Shown: positions 16,707-25,866, numbered from the stretch's first letter. The stretch: DNA of 64,000 bases from Rhizobium sp. Root482 (GCF_001426565.1 NZ_LMFA01000026.1:111535-175534), one strand, 5' to 3'. Numbers and translations are program-made. The notes: a model not told the origin generated them from the sequence alone.

Positions 16707-17822
16707 CTATTCCGCAGCAGTCGCCGGCGCCAATACGCCGCGGCGAATCTGGTCGGCTTCGATCGATTCGAACAGGGCGCGGAAATTACCCTCGCCGAAC
16801 CCCTCGTCGCCCTTGCGCTGGATGAATTCGAAGAAGATCGGGCCGATCACGGTCTTCGAGAATATCTGCAGCAGGATGCGGGTCATGCCGCCATCGACCA
16901 CGCCCTCGCCGTCGATCAGGATGCCGTGCTGCTTCATCCGCTCGATCGGCTCGTCATGGCCGTTCACCCGCTCATGCGACAAGTCGTAATAGGTCTCCGG
17001 CGGACCCGGCATGAATTTCAGGCCGTTGCCGGCCAGCCGGTCGGTCGCCTCATAAATGCCGTCGGTCCCGACGGCGATATGCTGGATGCCCTCGCCCTTG
17101 TACTTGCGCAGATATTCCTCGATTTGGCTGGTATCGTCCTTGGATTCGTTCAGCGGAATACGGATCTTGCCACAGGGCGAGGTGATCGCCCGGCTCATCA
17201 GCCCGGTGATGCGCCCATCGATATTGAAGAAATGGATCTGCTTGAAGCCGAACAATTCGCGGTAGAAATCCCACCATTTGTCCATATTGCCGCGATAGAC
17301 ATTGTGCGTGAGGTGATCGAGATAATAGAAGCCGACACCTTCCGGCTTCGGGTCGCGCTCGCCCAGCCATTCGAATTCGGCCTCATAGGGCGAGCCCTTG
17401 TCGCCATAGGTCTCGACGAAATAGAGCAGCGAGCCGCCAATGCCGACGATCGCCGGAATATCGAGCGCCTTGTCCTTGCCTTCATAGGGCGTGGCGCCTT
17501 TCGAGACGGCATGGTGGAAGGCATGGCGGGCATCGACGACGCGCCAGGCCATCGACGGCGCACAGGGGCCGTGTTCATCGACAAAATGCATGGCATGGCT
17601 GCCAGGCTCGGCATTGAGAAGATAGTTGATGTCGCCCTGGCGCCAGACGGTGATGTCCTTTGCCCGGTGCTTGGCGACGCATTCATAGCCCATGCGAGTA
17701 AAAAGCTCGCGCAGTTTTTCCGGCTCCGGATGGGAGAACTCGACAAATTCGAAGCCATCGGTACCGGCCGGATTATCGGCGGTCACCCCGGTCGGCGGTG
17801 CATCATGCGGGAAAGGGCCCAT
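16707..17822 (-). CDS. hppD: 4-hydroxyphenylpyruvate dioxygenase
   Basis: Non-haem Fe(II) enzyme turning 4-hydroxyphenylpyruvate into homogentisate, the second step of tyrosine breakdown. Two vicinal-oxygen-chelate halves are visible. Iron ligands are the His in YLDHLTHNV, the His in GIQHIAVG and the Glu in FFEFIQRKG; the C-terminal gate helix GFGEGNFRALFESIE is intact. The 371 residues match the bacterial enzyme. It is divergent from an Lrp-type regulator across 123 bases holding a nested inverted repeat. The later pathway genes hmgA, fahA and maiA lie 1-5 kb away on the other strand. Confidence 0.97.
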   Translation of the reverse strand: MGPFPHDAPPTGVTADNPAGTDGFEFVEFSHPEPEKLRELFTRMGYECVAKHRAKDITVWRQGDINYLLNAEPGSHAMHFVDEHGPCAPSMAWRVVDARHAFHHAVSKGATPYEGKDKALDIPAIVGIGGSLLYFVETYGDKGSPYEAEFEWLGERDPKPEGVGFYYLDHLTHNVYRGNMDKWWDFYRELFGFKQIHFFNIDGRITGLMSRAITSPCGKIRIPLNESKDDTSQIEEYLRKYKGEGIQHIAVGTDGIYEATDRLAGNGLKFMPGPPETYYDLSHERVNGHDEPIERMKQHGILIDGEGVVDGGMTRILLQIFSKTVIGPIFFEFIQRKGDEGFGEGNFRALFESIEADQIRRGVLAPATAAE

Positions 17823-17875
17823 TTCAATTCCTCCTGGATCTCCAGCACATCATGACGCAGAGAGCCCGCATTGTG

Positions 17876-17912
17876 CTTGCATTTTGTCAAGTTTTGACGA
17901 GAATCACGCAAG
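17876..17912. promoter_or_regulatory. nested inverted repeat, candidate Lrp-type operator
   Basis: Outer arms CTTGC (17876-17880) and GCAAG (17908-17912) enclose GTCAA (17886-17890) and TTGAC (17894-17898). It lies midway between the divergent starts of hppD and the Lrp-family gene, where an autoregulated operator is expected. Confidence 0.5.
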
Positions 17913-17945
17913 GAACATGCATCGATTTGAGGTAAGGCGCACGAA

Positions 17946-18422
17946 ATGGAGCAACTCGATCGGTATGACCTGAAGATCCTCGCCGAACTGCAGCGCGACG
18001 GCCGTTTGACCAATAATGAACTATCGGAACTGATCGCCCTGTCGCCCTCACAATGCTCGCGCCGCCGGGCGCGGCTGGAAACGGAAGGCCTCATCCACGG
18101 CTACCGGGCCGTGCTCGACCGCGCCAGGCTCGGGCTAGATCTCATGGTGGTCGTCGCCGTCACGCTCGCCACCCACAATCGTGACAATGCCAAGCGTTTC
18201 GCCGCCCTGATCGCCGACCTGCCGGAAGTGCTGGAATGCTACGCGCTCACCGGCGAGATGGACTATCACCTCAAGGTCGTGACACCAGACCTCGCGGGCC
18301 TTGCCCATTTCGTCAACGACATCCTGTTGCCGCATGAAAGCGTTCAGCATGTGAAGACATCGATCGTGCTGACGACGTTGAAGGATTTTCAGGGCCTGCC
18401 GGTGCGCCAGCGACCAAGATAG
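17946..18422 (+). CDS. Lrp/AsnC family transcriptional regulator
   Basis: Feast/famine regulator, probably responding to an amino acid such as tyrosine or phenylalanine. The N-terminal helix-turn-helix (about residues 3-60: LDRYDLKILAELQRDGR, LSPSQCSRRRARLE) is followed by the RAM ligand-binding domain (about 68-150). Its divergent placement from hppD resembles the hpd-linked Lrp regulators known in Pseudomonas, so control of hppD is a reasonable inference. Length is normal (158). No second gene is cotranscribed with it. Confidence 0.92.
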   Translation: MEQLDRYDLKILAELQRDGRLTNNELSELIALSPSQCSRRRARLETEGLIHGYRAVLDRARLGLDLMVVVAVTLATHNRDNAKRFAALIADLPEVLECYALTGEMDYHLKVVTPDLAGLAHFVNDILLPHESVQHVKTSIVLTTLKDFQGLPVRQRPR

Positions 18423-18430
18423 ACAGGATA

Positions 18431-18880
18431 TCAGGCGCGCCGGCTCGCTATCGCCCGTTCGACGGCGGAAAGGCCGAGCGAAAGCGCCTCGATGCCTTCC
18501 TCTCCCAGCAACTCTGCCAGTTCCGCGTCATAGGCGCGGGCAAGGCCGGCAACTTCGCCATAGGCGGCCACGCCTGCCGGCGTCAGTTCCAGCTGCTCCA
18601 CCCGGCGGTCCCCGCCGTTCCGGCTGCGCTTCAGCCAGCGGCGCTCCTCGAGCGCGAACACCGCCCGGCTGACCTTGGTCTTGTGCATGGTCGAATGAAC
18701 GCCGATTTCGGTCGCCGTCATCCGCCCGCTGCTTCCAAGCGCCGCAAGCGTGCGCCATTCCGGTCGCGTCAGCCCATATTGCGCCCTGTAGCTGGCAGCA
18801 AAACGCAGCGCGATGAATTCCGCAGCACGGTTGAGCCGGAACGGTAGGAATTGCTCAAGATCGAATCCGTCCGCATCCAT
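18431..18880 (-). CDS. MarR family regulator, probable repressor of homogentisate genes
   Basis: Winged-helix MarR protein of 149 residues. The DNA-binding core is visible at about 40-100 (LTRPEWRTLAALG, MTATEIGVHSTMHKTKVSRAV, then the wing RNGGDRRVEQL). It is divergent from hmgA with a 71-base gap containing a repeated AGTTAC sequence. That arrangement suggests it controls hmgA and itself, perhaps in response to homogentisate; the inducer is inferred, not shown. It does not overlap the Lrp gene, which ends nine bases away on the other strand. Confidence 0.9.
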   Translation of the reverse strand: MDADGFDLEQFLPFRLNRAAEFIALRFAASYRAQYGLTRPEWRTLAALGSSGRMTATEIGVHSTMHKTKVSRAVFALEERRWLKRSRNGGDRRVEQLELTPAGVAAYGEVAGLARAYDAELAELLGEEGIEALSLGLSAVERAIASRRA

Positions 18881-18896
18881 AGTGCCGCTCCTTGAT

Positions 18897-18917
18897 AGTT
18901 ACAAAATAGACAGTTAC
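18897..18917. promoter_or_regulatory. repeated AGTTAC, candidate MarR-type operator
   Basis: AGTTAC occurs at 18897-18902 and again at 18912-18917 in the 71-base marR-hmgA gap, close to where the hmgA promoter must lie (its Shine-Dalgarno is at 18936-18943). Confidence 0.4.
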
Positions 18918-18951
18918 GTTTGAAACCATATTGAGGCAGGAGGTGCAAGCC

Positions 18952-20307
18952 ATGCTGGAAAAAACCGCGACCACGGCCGCCAATGTCACGACGAATAGCC
19001 CGGGCTACATGCCTGGCTTCGGAAATGATTTCGAAACGGAATCGCTTCCGGGTGCCCTGCCGCAGGGCCAGAACAGCCCGCAAAAATGCAATTACGGCCT
19101 CTATGCCGAGCAGCTTTCGGGCTCGCCCTTCACGGCACCGCGCGGCACCAACGAGCGCTCCTGGCTCTACCGCATCCGCCCAAGCGTCCGCCATACCCGC
19201 CGCTTCTCCCATGCGAGCTACCCCTTGTGGAAATCGGCGCCCTGCATCGACGATCATTCCCTGCCGCTTGGCCAGCTGCGCTGGAACCCGCTTCCCGCGC
19301 CGGTGGAAAAACTGAATTTTCTTGACGGCATCCGCACCATGACGGCGGCCGGTGACGTCATGACCCAGGTCGGCATGGCCGCCCATGCCTATGTCTTCAA
19401 CGACGACATGATCGACGACTATTTCTTCGATGCCGATGGCGAGCTGTTGGTCGTGCCGCAGCTCGGCACGATCCGCGTCTTTACCGAAATGGGCATCATG
19501 GATGTCGAGCCCTCGGAGATCTGCCTCGTCCCGCGCGGCATGATGTTCAAGGTCTCCCGGCTCGGCGAGAGTTCCGATTGGCGCGGCTATATCTGCGAGA
19601 ACTACGGCGCCAAGTTCACCCTGCCGGATCGCGGCCCGATCGGCGCCAACTGCCTGGCCAATCCGCGCGATTTCAAGACGCCGGTCGCCGCCTATGAGGA
19701 CAAGGAAACGCCCTGCCGCGTGCATGTCAAATGGTGCGGCAAGTTCTATGTCACCGAAATCGGCCATTCGCCGCTCGATGTGGTGGCTTGGCACGGCAAT
19801 TACGCGCCGTTCAAATATGACCTTCGCACGTTCTCGCCGGTCGGGGCCATCCTGTTCGATCACCCGGACCCGTCGATCTTCACCGTGCTGACGGCGCCGA
19901 CGGAGGAATCGGGAACGGCCAACGTCGATTTCGTCATCTTCCCGCCGCGCTGGCTGGTCGCCGAACATACGTTCCGCCCGCCCTGGTACCATCGCAACAT
20001 CATGAGCGAATTCATGGGCCTGATCCACGGCCAGTATGATGCCAAGGAGGAAGGTTTCGTGCCGGGCGGCATGAGCCTGCACAATATGATGCTACCGCAC
20101 GGACCGGATGCCACCGGCTACGACAAGGCCTCCCATGCCGATCTCAAGCCGGTCAAGCTCGACCACACCATGGCCTTCATGTTCGAGACCCGCTACCCCC
20201 AGCAATTGACACGCTACGCCGCCGAACTCGAAACGTTGCAGGACAATTATCTCGACTGCTGGGACGGACTGGAGCGCAAGTTCGATGGGACGCCCGGGAT
20301 CAGGTAG
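18952..20307 (+). CDS. hmgA: homogentisate 1,2-dioxygenase
   Basis: Fe(II) ring-cleaving enzyme converting homogentisate to maleylacetoacetate. The 451 residues show the family signature throughout, for example [12 protein letters not shown] and [11 protein letters not shown] at the N-terminus and the metal region around [19 protein letters not shown] and [15 protein letters not shown]. The ATG at 18952 is chosen because GGCAGGAGGTG lies 8-15 bases upstream; an in-frame TTG at 18931 overlaps that site. It starts the hmgA-fahA-maiA series but is separated from fahA by a 230-base interval containing palindromic repeats. Confidence 0.97.
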   Translation: MLEKTATTAANVTTNSPGYMPGFGNDFETESLPGALPQGQNSPQKCNYGLYAEQLSGSPFTAPRGTNERSWLYRIRPSVRHTRRFSHASYPLWKSAPCIDDHSLPLGQLRWNPLPAPVEKLNFLDGIRTMTAAGDVMTQVGMAAHAYVFNDDMIDDYFFDADGELLVVPQLGTIRVFTEMGIMDVEPSEICLVPRGMMFKVSRLGESSDWRGYICENYGAKFTLPDRGPIGANCLANPRDFKTPVAAYEDKETPCRVHVKWCGKFYVTEIGHSPLDVVAWHGNYAPFKYDLRTFSPVGAILFDHPDPSIFTVLTAPTEESGTANVDFVIFPPRWLVAEHTFRPPWYHRNIMSEFMGLIHGQYDAKEEGFVPGGMSLHNMMLPHGPDATGYDKASHADLKPVKLDHTMAFMFETRYPQQLTRYAAELETLQDNYLDCWDGLERKFDGTPGIR

Positions 20308-20364
20308 AGAATTGAAGGGGCTAATCTTTGGTGGCTTCACAAGTCTCTGCCTATGAAGGCAACA

Positions 20365-20478
20365 GCCCCTCATCCGCCCTGTCGGGCACCTTCTCCCCGT
20401 TTTGACGGGGAGAAGGACAAGCGGCACACTCTGTCGTCCCCTCTCCCCGCTTGCGGGGAGAGGGCTAGGGTGAGGGGC
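20365..20478. repeat. palindromic repeats between hmgA and fahA
   Basis: Two adjacent hairpin modules: CCTTCTCCCCG/CGGGGAGAAGG (about 20389-20416) with a flanking CCGCCCTGTCGGGC segment, and CCTCTCCCCGC/GCGGGGAGAGG (about 20440-20463) followed by GCTAGGGTGAGGGGC. Both resemble repeats scattered in rhizobial genomes; the first matches the block at 14183-14201. Confidence 0.8.
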
Positions 20479-20537
20479 AAGCCGGCACAGGAATAATGTT
20501 GTCGATCGTATATCGTGAATAAAACGGAACCCAAGAC

Positions 20538-21554
20538 ATGAAACTCGCCACCCTCAAGGACTCCACCCGCGACGGCCGCCTCGTTGTCGTCTCCAGGGAC
20601 CTGACCCGCTGCTCCGAAGTCGGCCATATCGCCCGAACCCTGCAGGCGGCGCTCGACGACTGGCAACATGTCAGCCCACGCCTCGCGGAAGTGGCGGACG
20701 GCCTTGAGACCGGCGCCCAGCCGTCAGCCCGCTTTCACGAACATGACGCCGCCTCGCCGCTGCCGCGCGCCTATCAGTGGGCGGATGGTTCGGCCTATGT
20801 CAATCATGTCGAACTGGTCCGCAAAGCTCGCAATGCCGCAATGCCGGAAAGCTTCTGGACCGAACCGCTGATCTACCAGGGCGGCTCGGACAGTTTTCTC
20901 GGCCCCCGCGACCCGATCGTGATGGCCGAGGAATCCTACGGCATCGATATGGAGGCCGAGATCGCCGTCATCGTCGATGATGTGCCGATGGGCGCGTCAC
21001 CGGAGGAAGCACGCGCCGCGATCCGGCTCATCATGCTCGTCAACGATGTGTCTCTGCGCGGCCTCATCCCGGCCGAACTCGCCAAGGGCTTCGGCTTCTT
21101 CCAGTCGAAACCCTCCTCGGCCTTCTCGCCGGTTGCCGTGACGCCCGATGAACTCGGTGAAGCCTTCGACGGCGGCAAGCTCAGCCTACCGCTGCTGGTC
21201 GATCTCAACGGCAAGCCTTTCGGTCGCGCCGATGCCGGCACCGACATGACCTTCGATTTCGGCCAGCTGATTTCCCATGCCGCGAAAACCCGGCCGCTCT
21301 GCGCCGGCACCATCATCGGCTCGGGCACCGTCTCCAACAAGCTTGACAGCGGCCCGGGAAAGCCGGTCTCCGCCGGCGGCGCGGGCTATTCCTGCATCGC
21401 GGAAATCCGCATGATCGAGACCATCGAAACCGGTACCGCTGCCACCCCCTTCATGCGCTTCGGCGATACCGTCCGCATCGAAATGAAGGACAGGACCGGG
21501 CATTCCATCTTCGGCGCCATCGAGCAGACCGTCACCCGATATGAAAAACCCTGA
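20538..21554 (+). CDS. fahA: fumarylacetoacetate hydrolase
   Basis: Last enzyme of tyrosine breakdown, splitting fumarylacetoacetate into fumarate and acetoacetate. The FAH metal site is visible: the Glu pair in SYGIDMEAEIAVIVDD near residues 133-148, the LVNDVSLRGL block, and the later GSGTVSNK and TVRIEMKD segments. The 338 residues match the bacterial short form found with hmgA. It follows hmgA after the repeat-bearing spacer, and its stop TGA forms part of the Shine-Dalgarno (TGAGGA) of maiA. Confidence 0.95.
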   Translation: MKLATLKDSTRDGRLVVVSRDLTRCSEVGHIARTLQAALDDWQHVSPRLAEVADGLETGAQPSARFHEHDAASPLPRAYQWADGSAYVNHVELVRKARNAAMPESFWTEPLIYQGGSDSFLGPRDPIVMAEESYGIDMEAEIAVIVDDVPMGASPEEARAAIRLIMLVNDVSLRGLIPAELAKGFGFFQSKPSSAFSPVAVTPDELGEAFDGGKLSLPLLVDLNGKPFGRADAGTDMTFDFGQLISHAAKTRPLCAGTIIGSGTVSNKLDSGPGKPVSAGGAGYSCIAEIRMIETIETGTAATPFMRFGDTVRIEMKDRTGHSIFGAIEQTVTRYEKP

Positions 21555-21564
21555 GGACATCGCC

Positions 21565-22221
21565 ATGGACGAGACGATCCTGTTCGATTACTGGCGCTCG
21601 TCGGCAAGCTACCGGGTGCGGATCGCCCTCAACCTGCTGGAGATTCCTTATCGCTCCGTTCCGGTCGATCTGCTTCAAGGCGCCCACCGGCAGCCGGAGC
21701 ATCTTGCCCGCAACCCGCAGGGCCTCGTACCGGCACTTTCGATCGACGGGCAATTGCTGACGCAATCGCTCGCCATCATCGAATATCTGGCCGAAACCCG
21801 CGAGAATTCCCGGCTTCTGCCCAGCACGCCCCTAGAGCGCCAGCGCGTGCGGGCGCTGTCTCACGCGATCGCCATGGATATCCACCCGGTCTGCAATCTG
21901 GGCGTCGTCTCCCATGTGATGCGGCAATCGGCAAATCCGGAAGTGGCAAGGCTCGCCTGGATGCACAAATTCATCGGCGAAGGCCTGAAGGCGATCGAAA
22001 CAATGCTCGGCTGCCCCGAAACCGGAAAATTCTGCCACGGCGACCAACCGACAATGGCCGATCTCTGCCTGGTGCCGCAAATCTACAATGCGCGAAGATG
22101 GGGCGTCGATCTGTCCGCCTGCCCCCGCACGACGGCCATCGCCGACAGATGCCTCGACCTGCCGGCCTTCGCCAAGGCTCATCCGGATCGCCTCGCACCC
22201 GCTATAGACGCCGGACGATAA
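21565..22221 (+). CDS. maiA: maleylacetoacetate isomerase (GST zeta class)
   Basis: Glutathione-dependent cis-trans isomerase converting maleylacetoacetate to fumarylacetoacetate. The thioredoxin-like N-terminal domain starts FDYWRSSASYRVRIALN with the SSxSxRVRIAL signature, followed by NPQGLVPAL and the helical domain with GDQPTMADLCLVPQ. ATG 21565 is preferred because TGAGGA sits seven bases upstream; the upstream ATG at 21541 would overlap fahA. The resulting 218 residues are normal. With hppD, hmgA and fahA it completes the pathway after tyrosine transamination. Confidence 0.94.
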   Translation: MDETILFDYWRSSASYRVRIALNLLEIPYRSVPVDLLQGAHRQPEHLARNPQGLVPALSIDGQLLTQSLAIIEYLAETRENSRLLPSTPLERQRVRALSHAIAMDIHPVCNLGVVSHVMRQSANPEVARLAWMHKFIGEGLKAIETMLGCPETGKFCHGDQPTMADLCLVPQIYNARRWGVDLSACPRTTAIADRCLDLPAFAKAHPDRLAPAIDAGR

Positions 22222-22412
22222 ACAGTGCGGCCCCTGATGACGGCCTCGGAGAAACCATGATCGGCAGAGCGTCACCGCAGCCGGGATGCGGTGCGGTCGC
22301 GCCTCCAGCCCCTTTATTGTAACAGAAATCTGTGCTCTAGGAGGCAGTTGAAGGCCTGACAGGGCAAGCTCGCCCGTGAAAAGTCAGACCCCGTCGCAGG
22401 AGAAAAGCGAAA

Positions 22413-23864
22413 ATGGCAGAAACAACCCATCCGGTTCACGGCGAAATCACCGGTCCGATCGTGATGATCGGCTTTGGCTCCATCGGCCGCGGCGCCCTGC
22501 CGCTGATCGAGCGCCATTTCAAATTCGACAAGAGCCGCCTGGTTGTCATCGAACCCCGCGAAGATGCGGGCGATATGGAAATCATGGCCCGCCATGGCGC
22601 CCGCCATATCAAGACGCATATCACCAAGGACAATTACAAGGAAATCCTGAAGCCGCTTCTCACGGAGGGTGACGGCCAGGGCTTCTGCGTCAACCTGTCG
22701 GTCGATACGGGCTCGGTCGATCTGATGCGGTTCTGCCGCAAGATCGATACGCTCTATATCGACACGGTCATCGAGCCCTGGCTCGGCTTCTATTTCGACA
22801 AGAATATGAAGAATTCCGAGCGCACCAATTATGCGCTACGCGAAACGCTGCGCAAGGAAAAGGAAAAGAACCCCGGCGGCACCACTGCCGTTTCCACCTG
22901 CGGCGCCAATCCGGGCATGGTCTCCTGGTTCGTCAAGCAGGCGCTGGTCAACCTTTCCAGGGATCTCGGGCTGAAATTCGACGAGCCGGCGCAGGACGAC
23001 CGCGAAGGCTGGGCCAAGCTGATGAAGAAGGCCGGCGTCAAGGGCATCCACATTGCCGAGCGCGACACGCAGCTGACCAAGAACCCGAAGCCGCTCAACG
23101 TCTTCTGGAACACCTGGTCGGTCGAGGGCTTCATCTCCGAAGGCCTGCAGCCCGCCGAACTCGGCTGGGGCACGCACGAGAACTGGATGCCGAAGAACGG
23201 CAAGAAGCACAAGAAGGGATGCCAGGCCGGCATCTATTTGGAGCAGCCGGGCGCCAATACCCGCGTGCGCACCTGGTGCCCGACGCCGGGGCCGCAATAT
23301 GGCTTCCTCGTCACCCACAACGAGGCGATCTCGATCGCCGACTTCTTCACCGTCCGCGACAAGGACGGCGAGGTCAGCTACCGCCCGACCTGCCACTATG
23401 CCTATCATCCGGCCAATGATGCCGTGCTGTCGATGCACGAAATGTTCGGCAATGGCGGCAATGCGCAGCCAGTCCTGCACGTGCTCGACGAGAACGAGCT
23501 GGTGGACGGGATCGACGAGCTCGGCGTGCTGCTCTATGGCCACGACAAGAACGCCTATTGGTTCGGTTCGCGCCTGTCGCTCGAAGAAACCCGCCGTATC
23601 GCGCCCTACCAGAACGCGACCGGCCTGCAGGTAACCTCCGCCGTGCTCGCCGGCATGGTCTGGGCGCTGGAAAACCCGAAGGCCGGCATCGTCGAGGCCG
23701 ACGAGGTCGATTACAAGCGCTGCCTGGAAGTGCAATTGCCCTATCTCGGCCCGGTCGAAGGCCACTACACCGACTGGACACCGCTCGAGGGGCGCCCAGG
23801 CCTGTTCCCGGAAGACATCGACACGAAGGACCCCTGGCAGTTCAAGAACGTCCTCGTTCGCTGA
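22413..23864 (+). CDS. hss: homospermidine synthase
   Basis: NAD-dependent enzyme joining two putrescines, or putrescine and spermidine, to form sym-homospermidine, a main polyamine of rhizobia. The nucleotide fold opens with IVMIGFGSIGRGALPL, and the family blocks NPGMVSWFVK, GWGTHENWMP and GPQYGFLVTHNEA are present over 483 residues, full length. A clear CAGGAGA lies before the ATG. It follows maiA by 191 bases and a hairpin lies behind it, so it is probably monocistronic. Confidence 0.95.
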   Translation: MAETTHPVHGEITGPIVMIGFGSIGRGALPLIERHFKFDKSRLVVIEPREDAGDMEIMARHGARHIKTHITKDNYKEILKPLLTEGDGQGFCVNLSVDTGSVDLMRFCRKIDTLYIDTVIEPWLGFYFDKNMKNSERTNYALRETLRKEKEKNPGGTTAVSTCGANPGMVSWFVKQALVNLSRDLGLKFDEPAQDDREGWAKLMKKAGVKGIHIAERDTQLTKNPKPLNVFWNTWSVEGFISEGLQPAELGWGTHENWMPKNGKKHKKGCQAGIYLEQPGANTRVRTWCPTPGPQYGFLVTHNEAISIADFFTVRDKDGEVSYRPTCHYAYHPANDAVLSMHEMFGNGGNAQPVLHVLDENELVDGIDELGVLLYGHDKNAYWFGSRLSLEETRRIAPYQNATGLQVTSAVLAGMVWALENPKAGIVEADEVDYKRCLEVQLPYLGPVEGHYTDWTPLEGRPGLFPEDIDTKDPWQFKNVLVR

Positions 23865-23890
23865 CACGGCCTGCGCACGGCAATATTTAC

Positions 23891-23914
23891 CGCCCGGGGA
23901 ACGATCCCCGGGCG
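23891..23914 (+). terminator. GC-rich hairpin after hss
   Basis: Ten-base perfect stem CGCCCGGGGA/TCCCCGGGCG with an ACGA loop, 27 bases after the hss stop. No T-run follows, so termination efficiency is uncertain. Confidence 0.55.
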
Positions 23915-24031
23915 TTCGTCGTTGAGACGGATAACGTCGTCATGCCCCACCCCCCGCTCTTGCATTCAAACTCCGATCGCGGCATGGTTTTTTCAACCAG
24001 ACAGCTTTCCGCGCCTCTCCGGGAGATATTC

Positions 24032-24403
24032 ATGAAGCCCATCGCCATTCTCACCATCCTGTCGGCCGCAACAGCGCTTGCCGCCTGCCAGGGGCCGCGC
24101 GAGGTGCGCGAACTGCCGACGAGCCGCCAGATGGCGCCGGTCGGCGTCGAGGGATCATGGGTCGATCCGAACGGGGTGGTTTCCACCTTCTCAGGCGGAA
24201 CCTTCAGCACCCGCACCACCGACACGAACCAGGAACTGGCCTCCGGCACCTATACCAATCTTTCGCCCAGCCTGGTCGAGATCAACATGTATTCGGTGCT
24301 GCGCAAGACCCAGTCCAAGGTCAATTGCGCCATGGTCACGACCTCGCAGCTCAACTGCACCACGGATTCGGCGGCGCAATTCACGCTCACCCGCCGCGTC
24401 TGA
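24032..24403 (+). CDS. omp10: Omp10-type outer-membrane lipoprotein
   Basis: A 123-residue lipoprotein closely resembling Brucella Omp10. The signal peptide ends in the lipobox LAAC (Cys19). The mature part keeps recognisable stretches: VEGSWVDPNGVVSTFSGG, RTTDTNQELASGTY, SPSLVEINM, SKVNCAMV and the C-terminal FTLTRR. A GGGAG Shine-Dalgarno precedes ATG 24032; a longer in-frame opening upstream reads through the hss terminator and is not used. The function in the envelope is unknown, but Brucella members are surface-exposed antigens. Confidence 0.92.
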   Translation: MKPIAILTILSAATALAACQGPREVRELPTSRQMAPVGVEGSWVDPNGVVSTFSGGTFSTRTTDTNQELASGTYTNLSPSLVEINMYSVLRKTQSKVNCAMVTTSQLNCTTDSAAQFTLTRRV

Positions 24404-24448
24404 CTGGGCGAGCCCGGCGCGTTGGTGGCCGGCCGGTGCCGGCCTGCA

Positions 24449-25270
24449 TCACACGTTCGGCGGCCCCGCCTGGCCGGCAAGCTCGGCCATTGCCCTCGCC
24501 GTCTGCGCATCGGCCGGGAAGAAGGCTTCGATCGTCACCTCCGAAAGCGTCACATCGACGGCCGTCCCGAAAACCGTCGTCGTGCTGAGAAATGACAAAG
24601 GCCCTGCCGGGCTGGTCAGCATCAGCGGAACGGCGATCGCGCCGGCTTCCACGGGCGCCGGCCGACGCGGACCGGCCTCCGGCGGCGCCGGATAGGTTTT
24701 CAGCTCTTCGAGCAAGGCTGCCAGCCGTGGATCGGCGGAGACGTCGATCTCATGCGCGAGCCGCTTGAAGACATGGCTGCGCCATTCCCTAAAATTGACG
24801 ATCCGGCTCGCCAGTCCCTCCGGATGCAGGCTGATCCGCAGCACATTGACCGGCCCTTCGAGCAGGTGGCCGGCAACATCGGCGAGCAACGCCCCCACCG
24901 CCCTGTTGGAGGCAAGCAGGGTCCAGTGCCTGTCGACCGCCAGCGCCGGATGCGGATCATGGCCGTCGAGAATGCGCTCGATGACAGCGCGGGCACCGGC
25001 AAGCTCGGGCGCATCGAGTGGCCGGTCGCGATAGATCGGCGCGAACCCGGCCGCGACCAGGATCGCATTGCGCTCCCGAAGCGGCACATCCAGATGCTCC
25101 GTCAGTCGCAGTACCATGTCCCGGCTCGGCAGGGATCGTCCCGATTCCACGAAACTGAGATGGCGCTGCGAGATCTCGGCATCGACGGCAAGCGCCAGTT
25201 GGCTGAGGCGTCGCCTCTGGCGCCAGTCGCGCAATAGGTCTCCGGCGGAGGTGGATGATTCCTTGAGCAT
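24449..25270 (-). CDS. XRE-family regulator with MmyB-like ligand domain
   Basis: Helix-turn-helix regulator. Residues about 12-70 form the HTH_XRE domain (RRLSQLALAVDAEISQRHLSFVESGR), and residues about 105-265 form the MmyB-like domain, a PAS-related ligand-binding fold seen in actinobacterial and proteobacterial regulators, with HPALAVDRHW near 101 and WRSHVFKRLAHE. The ligand is unknown. It is divergent from a small membrane-protein gene across 134 bases, the likely target by position only. Confidence 0.9.
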   Translation of the reverse strand: MLKESSTSAGDLLRDWRQRRRLSQLALAVDAEISQRHLSFVESGRSLPSRDMVLRLTEHLDVPLRERNAILVAAGFAPIYRDRPLDAPELAGARAVIERILDGHDPHPALAVDRHWTLLASNRAVGALLADVAGHLLEGPVNVLRISLHPEGLASRIVNFREWRSHVFKRLAHEIDVSADPRLAALLEELKTYPAPPEAGPRRPAPVEAGAIAVPLMLTSPAGPLSFLSTTTVFGTAVDVTLSEVTIEAFFPADAQTARAMAELAGQAGPPNV

Positions 25271-25404
25271 GTCGTGACTATGACGAAACCGGATAATCGG
25301 TGCAATTACCTGAGGCGTAATCGACGCACCGTCAAAATGTCCTCATCCTGGCTGCAAGGTCGGCAATGGATGCCGCCCTGCCGCTCAAGGACGAGGATCG
25401 ATCC

Positions 25405-25803
25405 ATGACCAGAACCACCCCATTTGCCATGAAAACCCTGCTCTCGCTCGATGCCCTGACCTGCGCTGTCATGGGCGGCGCGCTCATCGCTGGCTCCGGC
25501 TTGGTCAGCGCGATCACGGATATCCCCGCAGCGCTTCTCCATTGGGCCGGGCTGTCGCTCCTGCCGATCGCGGCCTTCATGGTCATTGCCGCTCTTGCCT
25601 CCGCTCCGCGCTGGATGGTGACCTTCGTCATCCTCGGCAATGGCCTGTGGGTTGCAGCAAGTCTTCTACTACCGGCCGGCGGCTTCATCGTCCCCAACGC
25701 GCTCGGCTGGACCTTCCTGATCGGCCAGGCGGCCGTCGTGGCGGTGCTCGCCAAGCTGGAATTCGAGGCTTCCCGCGATCCTTTGGCGCTGTCGGCCTCG
25801 TGA
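25405..25803 (+). CDS. small integral membrane protein
   Basis: A 132-residue protein not assigned to a characterised family here. Four hydrophobic segments (about residues 8-32, 40-62, 69-88 and 98-116) suggest four inner-membrane helices, with a short acidic tail. ATG 25405 is chosen for its GAGGATCG upstream. Divergent from the XRE-MmyB regulator, and followed by an intrinsic terminator, so it forms a one-gene unit that the regulator may control. Confidence 0.75.
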   Translation: MTRTTPFAMKTLLSLDALTCAVMGGALIAGSGLVSAITDIPAALLHWAGLSLLPIAAFMVIAALASAPRWMVTFVILGNGLWVAASLLLPAGGFIVPNALGWTFLIGQAAVVAVLAKLEFEASRDPLALSAS

Positions 25804-25837
25804 GTAGACAGGCTCGAGCATCAGGGAAACGTTCACG

Positions 25838-25866
25838 AATGCCGCTGGTCCCCCGGCGGCATTTTC
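25838..25866 (+). terminator. intrinsic terminator after the small membrane protein gene
   Basis: Eight-base stem AATGCCGC/GCGGCATT (25838-25845, 25856-25863), followed by TTTT overlapping the stem end. Confidence 0.7.
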
